From contig CAMVPJ010000012.1 of the NCBI GenBank assembly GCA_947169395.1, positions 1-24,891 of the forward strand: a stretch of DNA of 24,891 bases, written 5' to 3'. The translations under genes and the position numbers were made by a program. A model generated the notes under the pieces. It made no database searches. It was not told the DNA's origin and saw nothing but the letters and a program-made list of their open reading frames with translations. This DNA is from an uncultured Caryophanales bacterium. Its GTDB lineage: Bacteria > Bacillota_I > Bacilli_A > RF39 > UBA660. Positions 15,202-24,800 of this stretch are shown in pieces (positions within the stretch are counted from its first letter, which is position 1; each line of letters starts with the position of its first letter).

Positions 15202-15573
15202 ATGGAAATAAAGATTAATAAGGAAATAAGAAATTATACAGAAACTATATTTTTTGGATTATCATTAAGACAGTTTCTTTTTTCCCTCTTAGCTTGTGGT
15301 ATAGCTATTTTTTTATATTTTATATTTAAAGGTAAATTTGATATAGAAACATTATCTTGGATATGTATATTAGGAGCTTTACCATTTGCTGTTATGGGAT
15401 TTGTTAAGTATAATGGAATGTTCGCTGAAAAAGTAATATGGGCATTTATTAAAACAGAAATACTAACTCCTAAAAAATTAACATTTAAACCTAAAAATTT
15501 TTATTATGAATTATTAAATTTAGAAAGAGAGGTAAGAAATGAAGACACTAAAAAGATTATTCAAACAGGATAA
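15202..15573 (+). CDS. PrgI/VirB3-like membrane protein
   Basis: A 123-residue protein whose N-terminus reads INKEIRNYTETIFFGLSLRQ, followed by two membrane helices (about 25-45 and 50-68) and a cytoplasmic tail with LTPKKLTFKPKNFYYEL. This arrangement is characteristic of PrgI, the Gram-positive equivalent of VirB3, which anchors VirB4 to the membrane. Its 3' end overlaps the VirB4 gene by 35 nt, consistent with translational coupling. Confidence 0.85.
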   Translation: MEIKINKEIRNYTETIFFGLSLRQFLFSLLACGIAIFLYFIFKGKFDIETLSWICILGALPFAVMGFVKYNGMFAEKVIWAFIKTEILTPKKLTFKPKNFYYELLNLEREVRNEDTKKIIQTG

Positions 15574-17872
15574 AGAAGGTTTTGATATTCCTAAAAGTTT
15601 ACAAGATACCATACCCTTGACAAGAATATGGAAGGATGGTATCTTTTTATGTGGTAAAAATAAGTATTCAAAGTGTTATAAATTTACGGATATAAATTAT
15701 GCAGTAGCATCCCGTTCTGATAAAGAGGGTATGTTTTTAGATTATAGTGAACTTTTAAATTCATTTGATTTAGGTGCTACAACTAAGATAACTATTCTAA
15801 ATAGAAAACTTAATAAGCAAGATTTTGAAAATAATATACTTTTAAAATTAAATGATGATGATTTAGATGTTTACAGAAAAGAATATAATGATATGCTTAT
15901 AAATAAATCTATAGGTGCTAATAGTATTACTCAAGAAAAATTTATTACTGTATCTCTTAATAAAAAGAATATAGAAGAAGCAAGAACTCACTTTTCAAGA
16001 ATAACATCAGATCTAACAAGTCATTTTTCACAGTTAAGTAGTAAATGTACAGAATTAGAAACTTTAGATAGATTAAGACTTTATCATGACTTTTATAGAG
16101 ATGGTGAAGAAAACTATTTTAATTTTGATATAGATGATAATACGAAAAAAGGACATAGTTTTAAAGATTATATATGTCCTGATTCTTTTGATATTGAAAG
16201 AGATTATTTCAAAATTGGGAATAGATATGGTAGAGTGTTATTTTTAAAAGATTATGCTAATTATATTAAAGATGATATGGTATCAGAATTAACTGATTTA
16301 AATAGAAATCTAATGTTAAGTATAGATGTAATACCTATTCCTATGGACGAAGCAGTAAGAGAAGTAGAAAATAGAAGACTAGGTGTAGAAACTAATATAA
16401 CTAATTGGCAAAGAAGACAAAATAAAAATAATAACTTTAGTGCAGTTATTCCTTATGATTTAGAGCAGCAAAGAAATGAATCTAAAGAGTTTTTAGATGA
16501 TTTAACTACTAGAGATCAAAGAATGTTTGTTGCAGTACTTACTTTAGTACACATGGCAGAAACTAAGGAAGAACTTGATAGCGATACAGAAAGTTTACTT
16601 ACTATAGCAAGAAAGAACCTTTGTCAATTATCCGTACTTAAATTTCAACAATTAGATGGACTTAATACAGCAATTCCTTTTGGAGTTAGAAAGATAGATG
16701 TATTAAGAACTCTTACAACTGAATCGCTTGCAGTATTCATGCCTTTTAAAGTTCAAGAAATAAACCATGAAAATGGGATATATTATGGACAAAATGTTAT
16801 AAGTAAAACTATGATAGTTGCAGATAGAAAGAAACTATTAAATGGTAATAGTTTTATATTAGGTGTATCAGGGAGTGGTAAATCATTCGCTGCTAAAAAT
16901 GAAATAGTATCAATTATGCTTCGTGATCCAAATGCAGATATTATAATAATAGATCCTGAAAGAGAATATAAAGAACTTATAAAAGCTCTTGGTGGGGAAG
17001 TCGTTAATATATCAGCAACAAGTAAAAGTCATATAAATGCTATGGATATGAATAGTGAATATGGAGATGGAGCTAATCCTATAATTTTAAAGTCTGAATT
17101 TATATTATCACTATGTGAACAGTTAATAGGTAATAAAAATCTTGGACCTAAACAAAAATCCATAATAGACAGATGTACAGCTAGTGTTTATAGATACTTC
17201 CAACAAGGTGATTATAAAGGAACGCCACCTACACTTCAAGATTTTAGAGAAGAATTATTAAAACAACCAGAGGTAGAAGCTAAAGAAATAGCTCTTGCTA
17301 TAGAATTATTTACTAATGGTAGTTTAAATACATTTGCTAAAGAAACTAATGTTGATACAAATAATAGATTAATTTGTTATGATATACTTGATTTAGGTAA
17401 ACAGTTACTTCCTATCGGAATGTTAGTTGTCCTAGATAGTATATTAAATAGAATTACAATGAATAGAGCTAAAGGTAGAAATACCTTTATTTTTATTGAT
17501 GAAATATATTTATTATTTCAATATGAGTATTCTGCTAACTTCTTATTTACCTTATGGAAAAGAGTTCGTAAGTATGGAGCTTTTTGTACAGGTATAACTC
17601 AAAATGTAGATGATCTATTACAAAGTCATACCGCAAGAACAATGCTATCTAATTCAGAGTTTATTATAATGTTAAATCAAGCAAGTACAGATAGATTAGA
17701 ACTTGCTAACTTACTTAGTATTTCTGAATTACAAATGAGCTATATAACAAATGTAGGAGCAGGTGAAGGATTGCTTAAAGTTGGAAGCTCACTTATTCCA
17801 TTTGTTAATAAATTTGATAAGAATACTAAGTTATATAAATTAATGACAACTAAGCCAGGAGAATTTAATTAG
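15539..17872 (+). CDS. virB4: VirB4-family conjugation ATPase
   Basis: A 777-residue protein; the start ATG 15539 follows GAGAGGTAAG inside the PrgI gene. The N-terminal half (1-400) is the VirB4/TraE-like domain. The ATPase domain has Walker A GVSGSGKS (about 442-449), IIIDPEREY, Walker B FIFIDEIY (about 650-657) and GITQNVDDLL. It energises assembly of the transfer apparatus and substrate transfer at the inner face of the membrane. The full length is preserved with both nucleotide motifs, so the machinery looks functional. Confidence 0.93.
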   Translation: MKTLKRLFKQDKEGFDIPKSLQDTIPLTRIWKDGIFLCGKNKYSKCYKFTDINYAVASRSDKEGMFLDYSELLNSFDLGATTKITILNRKLNKQDFENNILLKLNDDDLDVYRKEYNDMLINKSIGANSITQEKFITVSLNKKNIEEARTHFSRITSDLTSHFSQLSSKCTELETLDRLRLYHDFYRDGEENYFNFDIDDNTKKGHSFKDYICPDSFDIERDYFKIGNRYGRVLFLKDYANYIKDDMVSELTDLNRNLMLSIDVIPIPMDEAVREVENRRLGVETNITNWQRRQNKNNNFSAVIPYDLEQQRNESKEFLDDLTTRDQRMFVAVLTLVHMAETKEELDSDTESLLTIARKNLCQLSVLKFQQLDGLNTAIPFGVRKIDVLRTLTTESLAVFMPFKVQEINHENGIYYGQNVISKTMIVADRKKLLNGNSFILGVSGSGKSFAAKNEIVSIMLRDPNADIIIIDPEREYKELIKALGGEVVNISATSKSHINAMDMNSEYGDGANPIILKSEFILSLCEQLIGNKNLGPKQKSIIDRCTASVYRYFQQGDYKGTPPTLQDFREELLKQPEVEAKEIALAIELFTNGSLNTFAKETNVDTNNRLICYDILDLGKQLLPIGMLVVLDSILNRITMNRAKGRNTFIFIDEIYLLFQYEYSANFLFTLWKRVRKYGAFCTGITQNVDDLLQSHTARTMLSNSEFIIMLNQASTDRLELANLLSISELQMSYITNVGAGEGLLKVGSSLIPFVNKFDKNTKLYKLMTTKPGEFN

Positions 17873-19314
17873 TGCCTAATATAAAGACAAAAGAAAAGAG
17901 TGATAGGACTATCAAAATATTTGATAAGTCCTTTCACGCTTTTGATAAAACTAAAGATAATTTGGTTAGTATTAATGATAATAATGATGTGAATTTATCA
18001 GATTATGGAAGTAAAAAGATAAATGAATACTCAAATAAAGTAGCACATAAATCAGTTGAAGAAGGGAAGAAAGCTTTAGTTAAATCCAAAGAAAAAGTTA
18101 AGAATATTAAAAATAAACCTAGAGAGATAAAAAATAATGTACATAGACAAATAAAAGTTGCAAAGAAGGTATTTAAAAAAGCAAAAAGAACAGTTAAGAC
18201 AACTGTTAAAGTATCTTATAAGGTAGCAAAGACTACAGTAAAAGCAACTAAAAAAGCTGTTATAGTAACAAAGAAGGTAGTAGTTGCTACTGTTAAAATA
18301 CTAATTGCAATAATGAAAGCAATTATATCTGCTATGGCGAGTTTAATATCAGCAATAGCTGCTGGTGGATGGGTAGCAGTTTTAATAATTGTTATATTAT
18401 GTGTAATAGCATTTTTAGTCACTTCAATATTTGGCATTTTTTTCTCTGGAGAAGATGACGAATCACCAATAACTTTAAGTGGAACTATAGTTGAACTAAA
18501 CAAAGAATTAACTGATAAGATAGATGATATAAAAGCAAATAATGAACATGATGAATATGAGATTAGTTTTGATAGAACTGAATGGAAGTATATATTAACC
18601 GTTTATGTAGCAAAAACATCAAAAGGTAATGATGATATGGAATTTTTTACTATGGATGAGGATAAGAAAAAATCACTAAAAGAAGTATTTTGGGATATGA
18701 CAAGTGTAGAAAGTGAAGTTAAAGACGATGATAAAAAAACTTTATACATATATGTTAAAGGTAAAAGTGTAGAAGACATGATAAATCAATATGGATTTAA
18801 TCTAGTACAGAAAAATCAAGTTGAAGAATTACTTAGTGAAGATTTTGAAGATTTATGGGCATCTGCTATATATGGCATTCCTATAGGTAGTCCTGATATG
18901 GTGCAAGTAGCACTCTCACAAGTTGGGAATGTAGGTGGAGAACCTTACTGGACATGGTATGGATTTAATACACGAGCTGAATGGTGTGCTATATTTGTGA
19001 GCTGGGTAGCTAATGAAATGGGATATATAGAGGCTGGTGTAATTCCTAAATTTTCTGTTTGCTTAGATGGTGTTAATTGGTTTAAATCAAAAGGCGAGTG
19101 GAAAGATAAAGGCTACGTCCCAAAAGCAGGGGATATAATATTCTTTGATTGGGAAGTAGATGGTGAAGTTAATCATGTTGGTATAGTTGAAAAAGTAGAA
19201 AATAATATTATATACACCATTGAAGGTAATTCTACAGATGATACTTGCTTGCAGCAACAATATAGTATTAATAGTAAAGTTATTTTTGGATATGGTATAC
19301 CAAAATATAATTAA
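17872..19314 (+). CDS. VirB1-like CHAP-domain peptidoglycan hydrolase
   Basis: A 480-residue protein starting at GTG 17872, which shares its first base with the VirB4 stop. Residues 60-140 are extremely Lys-rich with repeated Val-Lys blocks; one long membrane segment follows at about 150-192. The middle region (about 200-320) is an acidic linker domain typical of CD1108-like mobile element proteins. The C-terminal CHAP domain (about 340-480) shows the Cys in RAEWCAIFVSW (about 372) and the His in NHVGIV (about 435), the expected catalytic pair. It cuts peptide links in the cell wall to let the transfer channel pass. It ends the operon. Confidence 0.85.
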   Translation: MPNIKTKEKSDRTIKIFDKSFHAFDKTKDNLVSINDNNDVNLSDYGSKKINEYSNKVAHKSVEEGKKALVKSKEKVKNIKNKPREIKNNVHRQIKVAKKVFKKAKRTVKTTVKVSYKVAKTTVKATKKAVIVTKKVVVATVKILIAIMKAIISAMASLISAIAAGGWVAVLIIVILCVIAFLVTSIFGIFFSGEDDESPITLSGTIVELNKELTDKIDDIKANNEHDEYEISFDRTEWKYILTVYVAKTSKGNDDMEFFTMDEDKKKSLKEVFWDMTSVESEVKDDDKKTLYIYVKGKSVEDMINQYGFNLVQKNQVEELLSEDFEDLWASAIYGIPIGSPDMVQVALSQVGNVGGEPYWTWYGFNTRAEWCAIFVSWVANEMGYIEAGVIPKFSVCLDGVNWFKSKGEWKDKGYVPKAGDIIFFDWEVDGEVNHVGIVEKVENNIIYTIEGNSTDDTCLQQQYSINSKVIFGYGIPKYN

Positions 19315-19593
19315 AACGTATCACAAAACCAAGAAATTATTGCTTGAAACAAAATAATTGTAAAGTCACATTTTGCTTTTTATTTTTTTAAACGTATTTA
19401 ACTGCATTTGGTGTATTAAGTATTTATTTATATTTAAATATCCCTATAATAAGTTTTTAATAATTTATATATTTTTTAGTTATGAATAATGTATATAAAA
19501 TTTTAAATGTGCAGGGCGATGGTTTTGGGAAATATTGTAGTTAATTTTGAAGTATTAATATATATTATAATTATTGTTTTCTGCTTTTTTGTA
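19315..19593 (+). other. Intergenic region after the conjugation operon
   Basis: No gene is supported here. A weak stem AATTATT...AATAATT near 19335-19360 and T-rich tracts to about 19390 could end the operon. A TATAAT at 19445-19450 could be a -10 box but no clear -35 precedes it. An open frame from 19507 runs through the terminator at 19594-19635 and has no ribosome site. Confidence 0.5.
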
Positions 19594-19635
19594 GCCGCAC
19601 ATATGGATTTAGTCCATGTGTGCGGCATTTTTTTT
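19594..19635 (+). terminator. Strong intrinsic terminator upstream of the sigma-like gene
   Basis: GCCGCACATATGGA (19594-19607) pairs with TCCATGTGTGCGGC (19613-19626) over 14 positions with one G-T pair, around TTTAG, then A and eight T. It lies 78 bp before the sigma-like ORF. If transcripts start upstream (for example near 19457), it would act as an attenuator for that gene. Confidence 0.88.
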
Positions 19636-19678
19636 GCGTCTACAATAGTGTTCACATTTATTAGGGGACCACCTTCTG

Positions 19679-19700
19679 TCAATTCAAATTTTTGAATTGA
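19679..19700 (+). promoter_or_regulatory. Palindrome directly before the sigma-like gene
   Basis: TCAATTCAAA (19679-19688), TT, TTTGAATTGA (19691-19700) is a perfect 10 bp inverted repeat. It ends right at the TAGGAGG ribosome site (19701-19707). It could be an operator for the encoded DNA-binding protein or an RNA hairpin beside the ribosome site. Confidence 0.6.
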
Positions 19701-19712
19701 TAGGAGGAAATT

Positions 19713-20189
19713 ATGGATAATAGACCAAAAAGAAGAAAAAGTAAGGATAATCCTTATACATTAGAAAGCATTATTGAAGAAAAAAAGTATAGAGTAAATT
19801 TTAAAGATGTAAATGGCGTAATTCAAGATATTGAAATTAATGAAAAAATATTTAAAACATTGGATAAATTTGAATTAGAAGATTTAAAAATATTAAATGA
19901 ATATGATAGACATATTGAACACATTGAGCAAACAGAAGAAAGCTTATATAAAAAAATTTGTAATGATCAATTAACTATAGTGGATAGGTTAATTGAAGAA
20001 GAGAATATTACGCATTTGCATAAACAAATTTTAAAATTGCCTGAAGTTCAGCGTAGAAGATTAAAAATGTATTTTTTTGATGATTTAACATTGGAAGAAA
20101 TAGGAAAAATAGAGAAATGCTCAAAAGTTGCAGTAAAGCATAGTATAGATAATGCAATAAAAAAATTAAAAAAATATTTAAATATTTAA
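19713..20189 (+). CDS. Sigma-70 region 4-like helix-turn-helix protein
   Basis: A 158-residue protein with TAGGAGG 6 nt before the ATG. The C-terminal about 50 residues (109-158) are a sigma-70 region 4-type helix-turn-helix: LPEVQRRRLKMYFFDDLTLEEIGKI and CSKVAVKHSIDNAIKKLKK. Region 2 is missing and the N-terminal 100 residues are basic then helical and acidic. Proteins of this build are common on Firmicutes integrative elements and phages, where they act as late-gene activators or anti-repressor-like regulators rather than full sigma factors. Its place between the conjugation operon and the cargo genes suggests control of the element. A palindrome and terminator upstream and a long terminator downstream isolate it. 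Confidence 0.8.
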   Translation: MDNRPKRRKSKDNPYTLESIIEEKKYRVNFKDVNGVIQDIEINEKIFKTLDKFELEDLKILNEYDRHIEHIEQTEESLYKKICNDQLTIVDRLIEEENITHLHKQILKLPEVQRRRLKMYFFDDLTLEEIGKIEKCSKVAVKHSIDNAIKKLKKYLNI

Positions 20190-20216
20190 ATTTTTAGTTA
20201 ACTTTTAAGTTTTTAG

Positions 20217-20265
20217 TGAGGAATATAGTGAGAGATAATTATCTCTCACTATACCTCATTTTTTA
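20217..20265 (+). terminator. Long perfect-stem terminator after the sigma-like gene
   Basis: TGAGG (20217-20221) pairs with CCTCA (20254-20258), enclosing a perfect 15 bp palindromic stem with arms 20224-20238 and 20239-20253. A T-rich tract follows. The dyad has no loop, so it may also serve as a bidirectional terminator. Confidence 0.85.
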
Positions 20266-20275
20266 TTTTAGTTCT

Positions 20276-20303
20276 TTGACAATTTATTAAAAATAGCTAT
20301 AAA
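20276..20303 (+). promoter_or_regulatory. Strong promoter of the tail-tip gene
   Basis: TTGACA (20276-20281), a 16 bp spacer and TATAAA (20298-20303). The predicted start near 20310 leaves about 290 nt of leader before the ATG at 20603. Confidence 0.7.
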
Positions 20304-20602
20304 CATATCAATTATCATATGCACATTAGAAAGTACGCTTGCGATTAATACTTGTCTATAAATATAAAATAGTTATTTATAATGCGATGATTGATAATTG
20401 TGATAATGATACTTCTGTACAGCCACAGCCTCAAGCAATGGGTACAGCTCTGTAAGAACTACAGGGAGGTTAGAATCCTATGGAATTGATTAACTATCAA
20501 TTAATTAGTTATTAAAGTACTTGATAATCAATATATTTATCTTTTTTAAAAATAATTATATAAAAAATTTTTTAAAATATAAATAAGGAAGGAAGAGATA
20601 AA
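20304..20602 (+). promoter_or_regulatory. Long structured 5' leader
   Basis: No gene is present. Several complementary segments suggest a folded RNA. CAATTATCA (20308-20316 region) pairs with TGATAATTG near 20390-20400, enclosing the hairpin TATAAATA/TATTTATA. Then CTGTAC/GTACAG (about 20415-20448), CTGTA-AGAAC-TACAG (about 20450-20464) and AATTGAT-TAACT-ATCAATT (about 20483-20501) follow. The stretch 20410-20480 is clearly less AT-rich than its surroundings. I cannot match it to a known riboswitch. It could be a regulatory leader or an unlinked small RNA. Confidence 0.45.
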
Positions 20603-21769
20603 ATGAATTTAGAAACTCAAAAAGTAACAAGTATAAACCAAGTGCATGTAACAGATGCTTTAAATGCACCTGTTTTAGGAATAAAGATAAAAAGGAATAG
20701 TCAGACTCAGACAGTGATATCAGATTTGAAAATATATGTTGATAAACAAGATAAAACAAATCCATCTTCAGAACGAAGAGAGTATGTTTTTCCGCTTCAA
20801 AGACAATTAGTATATTTATATATATCTGATGTTCAAGCTGATGGAGATCAATTTGTAATAAAAATGGATGTAGAAAATGGTAAACCTGTTATGAAAACAT
20901 TTGTTGAAAGAAATGTTTCAGATTGGATTGAGGGTCAAAGATATTTATTATCTACCCCAGAAGTTGAAGAAGTTGATACATTACCAATAATTCTATTTAA
21001 TGGCGAAAATTATATTTATACAAATTATGATTTAGATGGAATGGATATAGAATTATTTTATGCAAAAAATACAGAATCAAATAAGGTAGTCATTAATAGT
21101 TCGATGTTTTATAAGCATGAAATTGAAAATGATGGTGAATTCTCGCTAGATGATATATTTTTTAAAGATGCATTCACAAAAACTGAAAATAAGATAAATT
21201 TAGAAGTTGATAATGCTTCTGTAGCGAGTATTACATCAAAAAATAATGCTTTTAGCTTAGATGAATTAGGAAATTTAACAGTAAATAGTATTAATTATAA
21301 TAATAATAATTTTCAAGCTTTGTCATTATATCCAGTTGGAAGTATTTATTTATCAATTAATAGTACCAACCCTAGTAATTTTTTTGGAGGTACTTGGGAA
21401 TTATTTGGACAAGGAAGAACTTTAGTTGGAGTTGATACAACTCAGTCAGAGTTTAATACTGTTCAAAAAACAGGTGGAGAAAAAGAACATACATTAACTA
21501 TTGGAGAAATGCCTACACATTCACATAGTTTAACAGGAAATGGAGCGCATACTCACACTTATACAGGATTTATACAATGTGCGACAACATCTTCACAAAC
21601 ATATACTGCTATTGCACATAAAAGATATCCAGCTGATGGAGAAGAAACACCGGCATCTATGAATACTACTGGCGGACATACTCATACAGTTTCAAATAAT
21701 GGAAGCAGTAATGCACATAACAATTTACAGCCATATATAACTTGTTATATGTGGAAGCGTACTGCTTAA
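20603..21769 (+). CDS. Phage tail-fibre/baseplate tip-like protein
   Basis: A 388-residue protein behind GGAAGGAAGAG. The C-terminal domain (about 243-388) reads YPVGSIYLSIN, NPSNFFGGTWELFGQGRTLVG, TGGEKEHTLTIGEMPTHSHS, two further HTHT motifs, and LQPYITCYMWKRT at the end. This is the collar/Gp10 C-terminal type domain of phage receptor-binding tips, where His-x-His pairs bind metal along a trimer axis. The N-terminal about 240 residues are beta-rich and begin like baseplate-type adaptor proteins (DLKIYVDKQDK). No signal peptide is visible. It directly precedes the YD-repeat gene with 81 bp between and no terminator, so the two are probably one transcript. No other phage structural genes are present in the window. 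Confidence 0.8.
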   Translation: MNLETQKVTSINQVHVTDALNAPVLGIKIKRNSQTQTVISDLKIYVDKQDKTNPSSERREYVFPLQRQLVYLYISDVQADGDQFVIKMDVENGKPVMKTFVERNVSDWIEGQRYLLSTPEVEEVDTLPIILFNGENYIYTNYDLDGMDIELFYAKNTESNKVVINSSMFYKHEIENDGEFSLDDIFFKDAFTKTENKINLEVDNASVASITSKNNAFSLDELGNLTVNSINYNNNNFQALSLYPVGSIYLSINSTNPSNFFGGTWELFGQGRTLVGVDTTQSEFNTVQKTGGEKEHTLTIGEMPTHSHSLTGNGAHTHTYTGFIQCATTSSQTYTAIAHKRYPADGEETPASMNTTGGHTHTVSNNGSSNAHNNLQPYITCYMWKRTA

Positions 21770-21850
21770 TATGTAAATATACTTTTTTATATATAAAAAT
21801 AAGATAAAAAAGATAAAATATGATTATACAAAAAATAGAGAGGAGAAAAA

Positions 21851-24800
21851 ATGAAAGAAATTGAATTAATAAACTTGAGAAGGGAAAGAGAAAAACATTT
21901 TTTAAAAAATGATGGAAATATTGTAGCAATGATATATGACGATGACATACATTTTAGAAATAATGATACTTACGAAGAGATTGATAATACTCTCATAAAA
22001 GGCAAAGAATATTATGAGAATAAAAATAATGCTTACAAAGTATATTTCAAGTTAGATAGTAGTGGTAGCTTTATGAAAATGAAGAGGTTAGATAATTATA
22101 TTGAATTTTCAATGTTAGAATGTAATAAAGTTCCAATTACTAAAGAAAAAAACGTAAATAAATTGTATGAATTGGTTAAATATGAAAATATCATTGATAG
22201 AATTGATTTTGAATATGAAATAATGCCTACAAAAGTTAAAGAAAAAATTATAATAAAAGAAAAAAATAATATAGATAAAATAAGCTTTTTTGTTAAGACT
22301 AATTTAAATTTACTATGTGATGGAAAGAGAATTCAAGCAAAAAATGAGGATGAATTGTTATTTGTATTAGAAGCTCCATTTATGATAGATTCTGATAAAG
22401 TAACAAATAATAATATATATTATAATTTATCAAAATTAGATGATGGATATAAATTGGAATTATTATTAGATGAAGAGTGGTTGAAAAAATCATGTTATCC
22501 GGTAATTATTGATCCTACTATAACAAATTCAGGGCAAAATAATAGTGTATATGACACATATATTTATCCAGGAGATACATTAGTCGATAGAAATAGTCAA
22601 GATGTATTAAAGGTAGGAGTTGAGAAAATTAATGGACAAGATATAATTAATAGGTCTTTAATAAAATTTGAACTTCCTGTAATAGGAACTGGAAGTCAGG
22701 TTGTAGATGCCAGACTCTTTTTAACGGGTTATTTCTATAACTCTAACCAATACAATGGGAAGATTATTAACGTTCATAATGTTACACAAAGTTGGGATGA
22801 AACAACAGCCACTTGGGAAAGTATGCATGATAATTATAATAATAGAAAAGAAGCTACTTTTGTTGATACAAGAGATGGAGTTTATATATATAATGACGTA
22901 TTTAATATAACGCAAAATTGGGTTAACTGTGCAAATATAACTAATCTGGTAAGAAAATGGTATTCGAATACGCCAAATTATGGTATTATGCTTAAACTAA
23001 ATGATGAAGTCTATACAACTCAAGATATTCCAATGTTTTTTTCAAAAAATAATACTATAACTGGTACAAACCCTAAACCTATTTTGGCTATAACATATAG
23101 AAATCAAAACGGTTTAGAAAAATACATGAATTATAAAATACAAAATTTCAGTATTGGAAAAGCATATGTGAATAGCTATAATGGTAATTTGACTACTGTA
23201 TTTCAATTAGGTAAAACAATTGGTGGTCATTTGCCTGCAAGTTTAAATTTAGTTTATAATACAAATGATGTTGTATTAAATAATAATATAGGATATGGTA
23301 TTGGATATAGATTAGATTTACAACAAACAATTAAGCAAGTTATCATTGATGATATTACCCAATTAGAATATGTTGATGCAGATGGAACAATCCATTATTT
23401 TAGGGAAAAAAATGGTGAATATGTTGGCGGTGGAGATGTTGTTAATTCTGGAACCGGACCAAATGGGCAGTATATAGATGAAGATGGCTTAGACTTAGTT
23501 GTTGAAGAAAATCAAAATGAATACATAATGAGAGACAAGAATAATAACATAAAAAGATTTAGTAAAAATAGTTCCTTGGCGTTTTTAACGCAAATTGAAG
23601 ACACTATGGGTAATACTACAAATATTTATTATAATAATAACAATACAATTTCTAGAATTGTCGATTCTAATAATCAAGAGATTGCTATAACATATGGAAC
23701 AAACACAATTACAATATCATGTAATAATGAATCTACTTATATTAATTATTCAAACAATATTGTTTCTGAAATAAGTAATTCCTTTGGAACTATTCAATTT
23801 ACATATGATACAATAAAAAATATAATAACAATTATTGAAGATACAGACGGATTTAAAATATCATATGAATATTATGATGAAATTCCATACAGGATAAAAA
23901 AAGTTTCTGAATTTGGACAAAATAATACAATTGGAAAGAGTTTATCTATTACTTATGGATATGATTCAACTACTATAACAGACCACAAAAACAGAGTCGA
24001 AACAATGACATTTAATTCATATGGTAATTTAATTTCAAAAAATAATTTAAAATTAAGCAATGATTTAAAAAATGCTTATGGAATGCAACGTGTCTACGGA
24101 GAATCTTATACTACCGGGTATGGGGAATATACAAGATATAAAAATAAAATAGTAACCTCTAATCCATCTAATAAGTATGTTAAAAACTATTTATTAAATA
24201 CAAGTTTTGAGTCAGAAAATATATTGTTTAATAGTTCAATAAATACAGTATTGTCTATTGCTCAAACAGATTATAGAACGGGTATAAAGTCTTTGAAGGC
24301 TGTTAATAGTTCAATAAATGAATTTTTATCACAAACAGTAAGTGTACCTAAAGGTTATAATTATACTTTTAGTGCATATTTGAAAAACAGCAATAAAGTT
24401 AGGCTTGCATTAAGTTATATTGATTCTAATAATATGACTGTTGAAACCATTAGTCAAGTTATTGATTCTGAAAATGATTTTTGTAGACAAGAAATAACAA
24501 TTTTTTATCCTGAAGATGCAATTAGTGATTTAACTATTAAAATATATTTAGATGAAATAGGAGTTTTATATGTTGACGATATTCAATTAGAAGAAGGGGA
24601 AGTTGCTAATAAGTATAATATGATTGAAAACTCTGATTTTTCAAGCGGATTAAATGGGTGGAGTTTATCTTGTTATAACATAGAAACTGAAGTTGCTGTT
24701 AATCCCTCTGATGTTTTTGAGGTAGTTACGTTACCAAATAACAATTATGCTTTAAAAATATGTATGGATCCTGCAAATTATAGTAGTTTATCTAGAGAGT

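Larger units (their letters stand above)
10599..19314 (+). mobile_element. Conjugation (type IV secretion) module of an integrative element
   Basis: Nine co-directional, closely spaced or overlapping genes encode VirD4, VirB2-like, VirB6-like, DpnD/PcfM-like, DUF3846-like, unknown, PrgI/VirB3-like, VirB4 and CHAP proteins. No terminator is visible inside. This is the Gram-positive conjugation set found in Tn1549-like and related elements. No relaxase, oriT, primase, integrase or attachment repeats are visible, so the element boundaries are not defined here. Confidence 0.8.

Noticed and set aside
10319..19500. Direct repeats marking attachment sites of the conjugation module
   Set aside because: I compared the flanks 10319-10366 and 19315-19500 by eye and found no convincing repeat; the element ends are probably outside the window.
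19507..19695. Hydrophobic 62-codon ORF, possible second small toxin
   Set aside because: There is no usable ribosome site and the frame runs straight through a strong intrinsic terminator (19594-19635), whose stem accounts for part of its translation.
20460..20482. GGTTAGAATCC resembling a tRNA T-arm
   Set aside because: The flanking bases do not form the five-pair T stem, and no anticodon arm or acceptor stem fits around it.
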